Assembly: GCF_000497445.1 (NCBI RefSeq)
Contig: NZ_CM002285.1
Location: forward strand, 144,448 to 208,447
Reading direction: 5' to 3'
From: Streptomyces roseochromogenus subsp. oscitans DS 12.976
Lineage (GTDB): Bacteria; Actinomycetota; Actinomycetes; Streptomycetales; Streptomycetaceae
DNA length: 64,000 bases
Part shown: positions 45,573 to 54,418 of the stretch, piece by piece
How positions within the stretch are numbered: position 1 is the stretch's first letter
Layout of the letters: each line of letters starts with the position of its first letter
The notes under the pieces: generated by a model
What the model was told of the DNA's origin: nothing
What the model saw: only the letters and a program-made list of their open reading frames with translations
Databases searched by the model: none
Program-made: the position numbers and the translations under genes

Positions 45573-46769
45573 TCACTGCTTGGTCATCGAGATCTCGTCA
45601 TGGAGCGGGGTGCTGCTGCCGACGTCGATCCGGACTCCTGTGGCCGGATCGGTGAAGGTCTGGCCGGGGTGGAAGGCGGCCATGTCCAGGGTCCGGCAGC
45701 CCGGGGACGGGGTGGCGCCGGGGCTGCCGTTCACGATCTGGACCGGGCCGTAGCCGGTCGTGGTGGATGTGTCCACCTTGTAGATGAGTACGCCGGTGGA
45801 ACAGGCGTCGCTGTCAGCGCCGACGGCCCTGCGGGACTCCGCGACGTAGGCGGTGGTCTCGCCGGTACGGATCACCGCGATCTTCGTTCCGCCGGGGCTC
45901 TCGACCGCCTTCAGACGGACCGTGCGGCTTCCGGCCGAGGGAAGGCAGGCGACCTGGCGGTCATCGATCCAGCCGAACTTCCATCGCTCCCAGCCGAGGT
46001 GCTGCGGGGCGGCCCCGGCGATGTCGCCCATGAGATCCCAGCCGCCGACGAAGCGGTGGTAGTCGGTGCCGGTGAACGCGTAGAGATCGGGCAGGCCGAA
46101 GGTGTGGCTGGTCTCGTGGTCGGCGACCTTGAAGCCCCAGTGCCACATGTCCTGCCCGAACGTCACGGCCCACTTGACGCGCTTGCCGTCGGCGGTGATG
46201 CCCGCGGTGGTGGGGTCGTACAGGTACGTCGGCGAGAAGCTGATCGCCGCGGCGGACTTCGCCGGGACGATGTAGACCATGTCGTACCGGGAGAAGTCGG
46301 CGTACGGGTCCGCGGCTGCCACCGCCTGGCGGACGTACTCCTCGTGCTGCTCGAACGTGATCCCGCGCTGGAAGCCGTAGCTGGTGGATTCGTGCGGCAT
46401 CCGTATCCAACGGTCCAGCGGGGCGATGTCAAGCGCGGTCCGGCCGTAGGAGTCGCGTTTCATCCACTCGGCGGCCGGGGCGAGTTGCCGGTAGTAGTCG
46501 GACGTGGAACCGGAGGCCTGGGCGTCGGGGAAGTCGACGAACAGCATGAGCACGTGCCTGGTGCCGAGGGGCCGCTGAAACTGGGTGTAGTCGGTGGTGT
46601 GGCCCTCGTCGGTCCAGCCGGTCCGGCCGGCGAGGGCGCAGTCGGCGGCCGGAGCGGTGCTCTGCGGCGGCGCCGCGGTCGCGGCCGGAGCGGCGGCGCC
46701 GAGCGAGAGCAACGCCGTCGCGGCGGCACCCGCGGCGAAGGCCCTGAGCCTCTGGGGGGACCTGGACAT
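45573..46769 (-). CDS. Secreted M6-family metalloprotease
   Basis: 398 residues from the ATG at 46769 (GAGGAG upstream). A Sec signal peptide ends near ATAA-A at residue 33. The zinc motif is HETSH in VADHETSHTFGLPDLY. The family-typical GGWDLMGD follows about 20 residues later and supplies the third-ligand region. The C-terminal 130 residues are beta-rich, with a Cys pair. M6 enzymes (immune inhibitor A type) degrade extracellular proteins. It is last in the peptide operon, 35 bases after the aminopeptidase, and would produce peptides for the transporter. Confidence 0.9.
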   Translation of the reverse strand: MSRSPQRLRAFAAGAAATALLSLGAAAPAATAAPPQSTAPAADCALAGRTGWTDEGHTTDYTQFQRPLGTRHVLMLFVDFPDAQASGSTSDYYRQLAPAAEWMKRDSYGRTALDIAPLDRWIRMPHESTSYGFQRGITFEQHEEYVRQAVAAADPYADFSRYDMVYIVPAKSAAAISFSPTYLYDPTTAGITADGKRVKWAVTFGQDMWHWGFKVADHETSHTFGLPDLYAFTGTDYHRFVGGWDLMGDIAGAAPQHLGWERWKFGWIDDRQVACLPSAGSRTVRLKAVESPGGTKIAVIRTGETTAYVAESRRAVGADSDACSTGVLIYKVDTSTTTGYGPVQIVNGSPGATPSPGCRTLDMAAFHPGQTFTDPATGVRIDVGSSTPLHDEISMTKQ

Positions 46770-46804
46770 GTCTCCTCGTCTCTCTTCGGGTTGGTGCGGG
46801 GTCA

Positions 46805-48085
46805 TCAGACCTGTCCGGCGGCCATGTCCATCAGGCGGGACAGTACGCCCGTACCGGACGCGGTCACCCCGTCGTGCTCCCACTCGTTGGTGACCCAGGC
46901 ACGCAGTGCACCGACCGAGCGCGCGGTCGGCAGCGACAGCTCTGTGGGGACGTACATGTCGTCGTGGTAGATCGCGGCGGCCACCGGCACCCGGTTGGCC
47001 GCCAGCCGCGACGGGGAGTACAGCGCGGGCCAGTCGGTTCGCTCGGCCAGCAGGTGGGCGGCCTCCCGGAACGGCCGCAGTCCGGCGATCTCCTCGTACA
47101 TCCAGGGATAGAACATCTCACCGGTGAACAGCAGCGGGTCGGCGTCCTGCGTGAACTCGGGGCGGTCGGCGATCGCGCGGGCCGCGGCCCAGTCGGTGGG
47201 CTTGCCTCCCTGGGCGAAGCAGGCTTCCTGGAGCACGGCGAAGAGCGGGTTGTCGACGAGTCCGGTCAGGTTCATCACCTGCTGCAGGAAGGTCGCCGAG
47301 AGTTCGCCGTCGACGCCGACGGCGTCGTCCAGCAGCCAGTGCAGGCGCCCGGCTCCGTCGCCCATGCCCAGCATCAGGCCGAGCGTGCGCAGCCGCCGGA
47401 CGGTGAGCCGGTCGCCGTCGGGCAACCGCACCGTTCGGCGGTCGAGCATGTCGGCGATCCGCCGCACCAGATCGCGGTTGCCGGGGTAACGGGCGTAGAA
47501 CGCGGTCACCTTCTCCCTGACCCGGGGATACGTGGCCGCGTAGACATCGTCGGCGGTGGCGTCCAGGCCGGGCAGGCCGCCGGTGATGTAGCAGGCACGC
47601 AGTCCCTCGGGGGCCCGGGAGAGGTAGGTGAGGGTGATGAAACCGCCGTAGCTCTGGCCGAGCGTCTCCCATGGCTCGTCACCGACAAGCTCGCGCCGGA
47701 TCAGCTCCGCGTCGGCGACGATCGAGTCCGCACGGAAGAGGGCGAGATGACCGGCCAGCTCCCGGGCATCGGAGAACCTCCCGGCCGACCGGGCGGTGAC
47801 CGGGGTGCTGCGGCCGGTGCCGCGTTGGTCCAGCAGCAGCACCCGGTGGGTCCTGAGGGCGCGCGCGAGCCAGCCGGTGGTGGCGTTCAGCGGCCGCGGC
47901 GACTTGCCTCCGGGTCCGCCTTGCAGGAACAGCAGCCAGGGCAGCCGCCGGCCGGCACGGGCCGGGTCGCACAGTTCACGGGCGAACACCTGGATCGGGG
48001 GACCCGCGGGGTCGGCGTGGTCGAGCGGCACGGTGAACTCATGGTCGGTGACGGCGAGTCCGGGCAGGCGGTAGGTGCGGCTCAT
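46805..48085 (-). CDS. S33 prolyl-aminopeptidase-type alpha/beta hydrolase
   Basis: 426 residues with the oxyanion block LFLQGGPGGKSPRP, the DQRGTGRSTP loop and the nucleophile Ser in GQSYGG, all hallmarks of proline iminopeptidases. A helical cap follows (about 180-330), and a C-terminal His lies in the EWEHDG block. No signal peptide is present, so it acts inside the cell. Its start overlaps the stop of the upstream ATPase gene by four bases (ATGA). It would trim imported peptides by removing an N-terminal residue such as proline. Confidence 0.9.
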   Translation of the reverse strand: MSRTYRLPGLAVTDHEFTVPLDHADPAGPPIQVFARELCDPARAGRRLPWLLFLQGGPGGKSPRPLNATTGWLARALRTHRVLLLDQRGTGRSTPVTARSAGRFSDARELAGHLALFRADSIVADAELIRRELVGDEPWETLGQSYGGFITLTYLSRAPEGLRACYITGGLPGLDATADDVYAATYPRVREKVTAFYARYPGNRDLVRRIADMLDRRTVRLPDGDRLTVRRLRTLGLMLGMGDGAGRLHWLLDDAVGVDGELSATFLQQVMNLTGLVDNPLFAVLQEACFAQGGKPTDWAAARAIADRPEFTQDADPLLFTGEMFYPWMYEEIAGLRPFREAAHLLAERTDWPALYSPSRLAANRVPVAAAIYHDDMYVPTELSLPTARSVGALRAWVTNEWEHDGVTASGTGVLSRLMDMAAGQV

Positions 48086-49124
48086 GAGGTCCTTTCCTCG
48101 GTATACGGCACGGAGGACGGCCGGGGCAGCGGCTCGGGGTAGTGGCAGGCGACCTCATGGCCCGAGGCGATCGCGCGCAGCGCGGGCCGCTCGGTGGCGC
48201 AAGGGCCGGCCGCCTTGGGGCAGCGGGTGCGGAAGGGACAGCCGCTGGGCGGATCGAGCGGACTGGGCAGGTCGCCGCTCAGCACGATCCGCTCGCGAGC
48301 CCGTTCGGCGTCCGGGTCGGGCAGCGGTACGGCGGAGAGCAGGGCGTGGGTGTACGGATGCGCGGCGCTGCCGTAGAGCGTGTCCCGGTCGGCCGTTTCC
48401 ACGACGGTGCCCAGGTACATCACGGCGACGCGCGTGCTGATCTGGCGGACCGCGCCGAGGTCGTGCGCGATGAACACATAGGCGAGCCCGTACTCCCGCT
48501 GCAGGTCTTTGAGCAGGTTGAGGATCTGCGCCTGTACCGACACGTCGAGCGCCGAGACGGGCTCGTCGCACACCACCAGTCGCGGCCGCAGTGCCAGTGC
48601 CCGGGCGACCCCGATGCGCTGCGCCTGGCCGCCGGAGAACTCGTGGGGATAGCGGGCGGCGTGCTCCGGACGCAGGCCCACCCGCTCCAGCAGTTGCTCC
48701 ACCGGTTCTTCGGGGGGCAGCCCTTGGTAGCGGTACGGGGCCGTCAGGATCTGCCGGACGGTCTGGCGGGGGTTGAGCGAGGAGAACGGATCCTGGAAGA
48801 TCATCTGCAGGTCGCGTCGTACGGGCCGCATCAACTGCTCGTCCAGCGTGGTCAGTTCCCGTCCGGCCACGGAGACGGTGCCCGAGGTGGGTTCGATGAG
48901 CCGGGTCAGCAGCCGGGCGACCGTGGACTTGCCGCAGCCGGACTCGCCGACCAGGCCCAGCGTCTCCCCCGCGTCCACCCGCAGTGACACACCGTCGACG
49001 GCCCTGACGTGTCCGGCGAGCCGCCGGGTCAGGCCGTGCCGTACGGGGAACCGCTTGACCAGGTCGTGTGCTTCGAGCAGCGGAACATTCACGCTGTCCA
49101 CGTTCTCCATGCTCTTGACGCTGT

Positions 49125-49128
<4 letters not shown>
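48082..49128 (-). CDS. Oligopeptide/dipeptide ABC transporter ATPase (DppF/OppF type)
   Basis: 348 residues from the GTG at 49128, which overlaps the DppD stop and is preceded by GGAGGT. Walker A is GESGCGKS, the Q-loop MIFQDP, the signature FSGGQAQRIG, Walker B LVVCDEP and the H-loop FIAHD. The C-terminal peptide-transporter extension carries the Cys-rich CPFRTRCP loop that binds an iron-sulphur cluster in such ATPases. The partner ATPase is the upstream gene. The order of genes matches Dpp/Opp operons. Confidence 0.95.
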
Positions 49129-49942
<814 letters not shown>

Positions 49943-49946
<4 letters not shown>

Positions 49947-50935
49947 CCCATGGCCCTCACTCTCGGGTCCAGGAGCGCGTAGACCAGGTCCACCGCGACG
50001 TTGGCGAGCACGACGAACCCCGCGGCGAAGAGCGTCACCCCGAGGATCACCGGCTGGTCGGCGCTGTTGATCGCGTCGGCCGCGAGCTTTCCCACGCCGG
50101 GCAGGCCGAAGACCGACTCGGTGATGAGGGCGCCGCCGAGCAGCGCGCCGAGGTCCATGCCGAAGATCGTCACGATGGGCATCAGCGCCGGCCGCAGCGC
50201 ATGGCGGCGCAGCACCGTCGGCTCGGGCAGGCCCTTGGCGCGGGCGGTGCGGACGTAGTTCTGGCCGAGGCTGTCGAGCATCTCGCCGCGGGTGATCCGG
50301 GCGTAGATGCCGGCGTAGAGCATCGCCAGCGTGATCCACGGCATGACCATGGACTCGGCCCAGCCGGCCGGGTCCGCGGTGAGCGGGATCGCCTGCGGAT
50401 AGGGCAGCAGACCGAGCTTGACGACAAGGAGGTACTGCAGCACCAGGGCGGTGAAGTAGACCGGCAGCGAGACGCCGCCGAGCGCGGCCGTCATCGCCGC
50501 CCGGTCCCACAGGCTGCCCCGGCGCAGCGCGGAGATCACCCCGGCCGTGACACCGAGGAGCAGCCACAGCACCGCCGCGCCCAGGGCGATGGAGATGCTG
50601 ACCGGCAGCCGGTCCGTGAGCATCCGCCACACCGGCTGATCGGTCTGGAAGCTGAATCCCAGGCACGGCGCAGGACAGTGCACGGCATGCGCACCCGTGC
50701 CGTAGCCGCGCCCGGCCACGATGCCGACGAGATAGTCACGGAACTGCACGACCACCGAGTGGTTCAGGCCGAGCGTGGTGCGGATCTCGGCGATCCGCTC
50801 CGGACTGCACGCCTTGCCGCACGCGCCCTGGGCCGGGTCGGCGGGCATCAGATAGAAGATCGCGAAGGTGGCCGCGCAGATCACCAGCAGGATCGCCGCC
50901 GTCGCGGCCAGTCTGCGCAGGACGTAGAGAATCAT
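49943..50935 (-). CDS. Peptide ABC transporter permease (DppB/OppB type)
   Basis: 330 residues from the ATG at 50935. Six membrane helices are visible. The first begins MILYVLRRLAATAAIL. A periplasmic loop with CGKACSPERIAEI follows, unusual for its two Cys in a region that normally lacks them. The EAA-type loop reads YVRTARAKGLPEPTVLRRHALRPAL, contacting the ATPase. The gene overlaps both neighbours by four bases. Confidence 0.95.
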
Positions 50936-51876
50936 CGTCGGCGGCTCCGGGGATCGAGCGCGTCCCGTACCGCGTCGCCCAGCACGTTGAAGGCGAGCAC
51001 GGTGACGAACAGGAAGGCGCCGGGGACGAGAAAGTAGACGGGGTCGGCGGCGTACCAGGGCACCGCGGAGGCGATCATCTGCCCCCATGAGGGGGTCGGC
51101 GGGCGCACCCCGATGCCGAGGAAGGACAGGCCCGCCTCGGTGGCGACGTAGCCGGGGATCGACATGGTCGCCACCACGAGGACCGGTCCGCTCAGGTTGG
51201 GCAGCACCTCCCGCACCAGCAGTGCGCGCCGGGAGGCGCCCAGCACCCGGGCCGCCGCCACGAACTCCCCGCGGGCCAGCACCATCGCCTGCCCGCGCAC
51301 GATCCGCCCGACGTACGGCCAGCCGAAGAAGCCGAGCACGACGACCAGCAGCAGCTGCCGGTTCACCCCGGGCGCCGCGGAGATCAGCGCGATCATGAAG
51401 ATCAGCGCGGGAAAGGACATCAGCAGATCCATCAGCCTGCCGATGACGGTGTCGGTCCAGCCGCCGAAGAACCCGGCGGCCAGCCCGAGCGCCGTACCGA
51501 GCGCCACCGACACAACCGTGGCGAGCAGGGCGATCAGCAGCGAGACCCGGGCACCGTAGACGACCCGGGCGAGGATGTCCCGGCCGCTGCCGGGCTCGAC
51601 GCCCAGCCAGTGCTCGGCGCTGATCCCGCCTCCGGTGCCCCGCGGCAGCCCGCCGAGCACCGGGTCCACCGCTTCGGAGTGGAACTCGGTCGGTGATGTG
51701 CCGGCGGCCCAGGTGATCAGCGGGGCCGCGAGGGCGATCAGCACCAGGAGGACGACCACGGTGAGCGCGACCGTCGCGGAGCGCTGTGCCAGCAGCCGGC
51801 GCAGCAGGGACGTCTCGTGCGGTACGACGCCGTGCGGCGCGTCCGACGGTATGGCGGCGGGGAGCGTGGCGGTCAC
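50932..51876 (-). CDS. Peptide ABC transporter permease (DppC/OppC type)
   Basis: 314 residues from the GTG at 51876, which overlaps the binding-protein stop by four bases. After a soluble lead of about 30 residues, the N-terminal helix is followed by HWLGVEPGSGRDILARVVYGARVSL, the typical DppC block. Five more helices follow. The EAA loop reads FVAAARVLGASRRALLVREVLPN. It pairs with the DppB-type protein. Confidence 0.95.
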   Translation of the reverse strand: MTATLPAAIPSDAPHGVVPHETSLLRRLLAQRSATVALTVVVLLVLIALAAPLITWAAGTSPTEFHSEAVDPVLGGLPRGTGGGISAEHWLGVEPGSGRDILARVVYGARVSLLIALLATVVSVALGTALGLAAGFFGGWTDTVIGRLMDLLMSFPALIFMIALISAAPGVNRQLLLVVVLGFFGWPYVGRIVRGQAMVLARGEFVAAARVLGASRRALLVREVLPNLSGPVLVVATMSIPGYVATEAGLSFLGIGVRPPTPSWGQMIASAVPWYAADPVYFLVPGAFLFVTVLAFNVLGDAVRDALDPRSRRR

Positions 51877-53555
51877 TTGCGCAGCCCCAGGGAGACCAGG
51901 TCCAGGCGGCCGACGTAGGCGATGTGCCCGTAGGCGCCGGTGACGTGAGACCCGGTCAGGACGGCCGCCTTGTCCCACAGGAACGGCACGACCGGGGCGT
52001 CCCGCATGATCTGCTGGGCCAGGTCGCCGTAGGCGGCCGCGGCGGCAGCCGGGTCCTTCATCCCGGTGATCGCGTCGATGCGTGCGTTGACCTTGGCGGA
52101 GTTGTACTGGGCATGGTTGTTGTTGCCCTCGGGGGTGATCAGCCGGCCGTCGAACACGAGCGGCAGGTAGGTGGAGGCGCCGGGCCAGTCGGGTGTCCAG
52201 CCGTCGATCACGAGGTCGTGCTCCTGAGCGATGTTGCCCACCGTGCTGTAGAACGCCGACGAGCTGATCGCGTTGATGGTCACCTTGATGCCGGCCTTGG
52301 CCAGGGATGCCTGCACGGACTCGCCCTGCGCCTGGCCGCCCGCGGTGGCCGGGGTGTCGAGCGTGAGGGTCAGGCCCGAGGCATGGCCCGCCTGGGCGAG
52401 CAGCGCCTTGGCCTTGGCCGGATCGCCCTTGCCGCCCGGGCTCGGGAAGGGATCGTCGGGGACGGAGCCGGGCAGTGACGGGGGCAGCAGAGTGGTGGCC
52501 AGTTGGCCGGCGATCGGGCCGCCTCGCGCGGTGCGCAGGGCGTCCTTGTCGAGCGCGTAGGCGATCGCCTGCCGCACCCGGAGGTCGTCGAGCGGCTTGT
52601 GCCGGGTATTGATGCTCAGGTACCGCGTGTTGATCGACGCGCCGGTGACCAGCCGCTTGCGCACCGCGGGGTTGGCCATCACGGGCCCGACCGAGGCCGG
52701 CCCGATCGGCTCGAAGGCGACCGCGTCCGCGTCCTGTCCCTGAGCGGCGATGAGGCGCTGGTCGACGACGGCCGGGTCGAGATCGAGATCGATCACGATC
52801 GTGTCCGGCAGGCCCTTGCGCACCGTGTCGGTGGCCGGGCTCCAGTGAGTGTTGCGGACGAGCGTGAGGCGCTTCTTCGGTTCAAAGGACCCGATCTTGT
52901 ACGGGCCGGAGGAGAAGGGCCTGCTGTCGTAGCGGACACCGGTGTCCTTGTCCTGCGGAACCGGGGCGAAGATCGGCAGCGAGACCGCGGAACCGAAGTC
53001 GGCCACCGGGTGGTTGAGTTTGAAGACGACCGTCCTGTCGTCGGGCGTCTCGATCGAGGCCAGTCCCTGCTTGTCCTTGTAGGGGCCTTTGTAACTCCGG
53101 CCTCCGGCAAGCCACATCCGTGCGTACGGCGGCCCTTCCGGGAGTTCCGCGGCGAACGTCCTCTCGACCCCGTACTTGATGTCCCGGCTGGTGATGGGCC
53201 GGCCGTCCTCGAACTTCACCCCTGCTTTGAGCGTGAAGGTCCAGGTCCTGGCGCCGTCGCTCGGGCGGCCGGTGTCCGTCGCCAGATCCGGCACGATCTT
53301 TCCTCCGGCCGGTCCGGGTGCCGCCGCGTATGTCGTCAGCGTCCGGTAGATGAGGCGGCCCACGTCCTCGGAGGAGGTGACGTAGTTGCGGGCCGGGTCG
53401 AGGTGCTCCAGGTCGAGGCTGGAGAGCACGTGGAGTGTGCCTCCCTTGCTCGCGGCACCGCCCTGCCCGTCGGCGCCGTCGGCTCCCCCGCAACCGGCGA
53501 CGGTGACGAGTCCGAGGGCGGCAGCCATGACCATCCCGGAACGTCGTGCTCTCAC
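51873..53555 (-). CDS. Peptide-binding lipoprotein of the ABC transporter (DppA/OppA type)
   Basis: 560 residues from a GTG at 53555 (AGGGAG upstream). The signal peptide ends with the lipobox VAGC near residue 22, so it is lipid-anchored. The SBP_bac_5 fold follows, with LDPARNYVTSSEDVGRLIYRTL near the start and the typical TFTLKAGVKFEDGRPITSRD block. The ligand pocket should take extended peptides. It is the first gene of the operon. A candidate operator lies directly upstream of the ribosome site. Confidence 0.95.
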   Translation of the reverse strand: MRARRSGMVMAAALGLVTVAGCGGADGADGQGGAASKGGTLHVLSSLDLEHLDPARNYVTSSEDVGRLIYRTLTTYAAAPGPAGGKIVPDLATDTGRPSDGARTWTFTLKAGVKFEDGRPITSRDIKYGVERTFAAELPEGPPYARMWLAGGRSYKGPYKDKQGLASIETPDDRTVVFKLNHPVADFGSAVSLPIFAPVPQDKDTGVRYDSRPFSSGPYKIGSFEPKKRLTLVRNTHWSPATDTVRKGLPDTIVIDLDLDPAVVDQRLIAAQGQDADAVAFEPIGPASVGPVMANPAVRKRLVTGASINTRYLSINTRHKPLDDLRVRQAIAYALDKDALRTARGGPIAGQLATTLLPPSLPGSVPDDPFPSPGGKGDPAKAKALLAQAGHASGLTLTLDTPATAGGQAQGESVQASLAKAGIKVTINAISSSAFYSTVGNIAQEHDLVIDGWTPDWPGASTYLPLVFDGRLITPEGNNNHAQYNSAKVNARIDAITGMKDPAAAAAAYGDLAQQIMRDAPVVPFLWDKAAVLTGSHVTGAYGHIAYVGRLDLVSLGLRK

Positions 53556-53572
53556 GATGGCTCCCTATGCGA

Positions 53573-53590
53573 TGTGACATTTCACTGTGC
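53573..53590. promoter_or_regulatory. Candidate operator TGTGACATTTCACTGTGC of the peptide operon
   Basis: This 18-base site lies 18-35 bases upstream of the binding-protein GTG, next to the ribosome site. It contains GTGA-CATT-TCAC, a small inverted repeat. The same twelve bases followed by CTGTGC occur upstream of the LysR gene with a seven-base insert. It is the best candidate for a LysR target here. Confidence 0.5.
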
Positions 53591-54418
53591 CAGGGGTCAA
53601 GGTTGGAGGCGGCCGGCCTTCGCAGCCAGCTCTCAGTTCCCCAGAACATCGGGTTATGGACGCTGGTCTTGGCGCTGCGAAGCCGAACGCTGGGCCGGAT
53701 CAAGGGTGCAGGGGGGCGGCGTGGCCGAGGCATGGTGCACTGGCCGCTGCGAGCGGTGCCGTTCTGGAACCACTGGACGGTTGCCAGGTCTGTTGGCTGA
53801 CGTACGCGGTCGAGGGCAGGCGTCTCGAACCACTCAACGGCCGCAGGGGCGTGTCATCGCTCGAACGGTCTCGGGACCGCGGTCATGGGCCGTGGTTCCC
53901 GTCCGGACGGCATGGCGGGAGCTGGTCGTCCGGACGGGACATCTGGCCTGGCGGGCCGTGCACTTCCGATACGCGGTTACGCGGTTTTGTGCAAGGAGGA
54001 GTATGGGCCGCTTGTGTACCGCAGGGGGAGATACCAGTAGTCCATAACTCGGCGTTATGGGCAATGCGTCGACAACTCCGGCGGATTGCAGCCGCCGATA
54101 TGTAACCGGCCTCTTCCGGCTTGTTCGGCCGCCCGCACGCGGCCACACGGACGCCGTGTTCCCGCACGTCATCACGGTAGCCGCGCATCGGGAGCACGGA
54201 TTGCGGACCTTCTTCATCTCGCTACCAGGGGCCGGGCCGGGGCATCCGAGCGCAAGGGCAGCTTGATGGGGATGCCCCTTCCTCCTCGTAATCCCATCCG
54301 CGCGAAACCGAATTGAGGCTATGCGAGGCGCGGGCTCACCCTCTACGCTCACCCGCGTCCTGTGGTGGCGGGAGCACCGCGCGACACAAAACGCGCTCTG
54401 ATGCCCAGGAGGCATGTG
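53591..54418. other. Intergenic stretch of about 830 bases
   Basis: It holds no convincing gene apart from a very short frame at 54003. Near 53971-53986 ACGCGGTT occurs twice in tandem. The right half contains the promoter of the secreted Asp-box protein. Confidence 0.4.
54003..54047 (+). CDS. Possible 14-codon peptide with strong ribosome site
   Basis: AAGGAGGA lies directly before an ATG that opens MGRLCTAGGDTSSP and ends at TAA. The ribosome site is the best in this gap, which is the only reason to list it. It could be a leader peptide or the start of a gene now lost. No downstream gene follows closely. Confidence 0.2.
   Translation: MGRLCTAGGDTSSP

Noticed and set aside
46874..48142. 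422-codon plus-strand frame opposite the S33 peptidase
   Set aside because: No motifs, and the peptidase is complete on the other strand.
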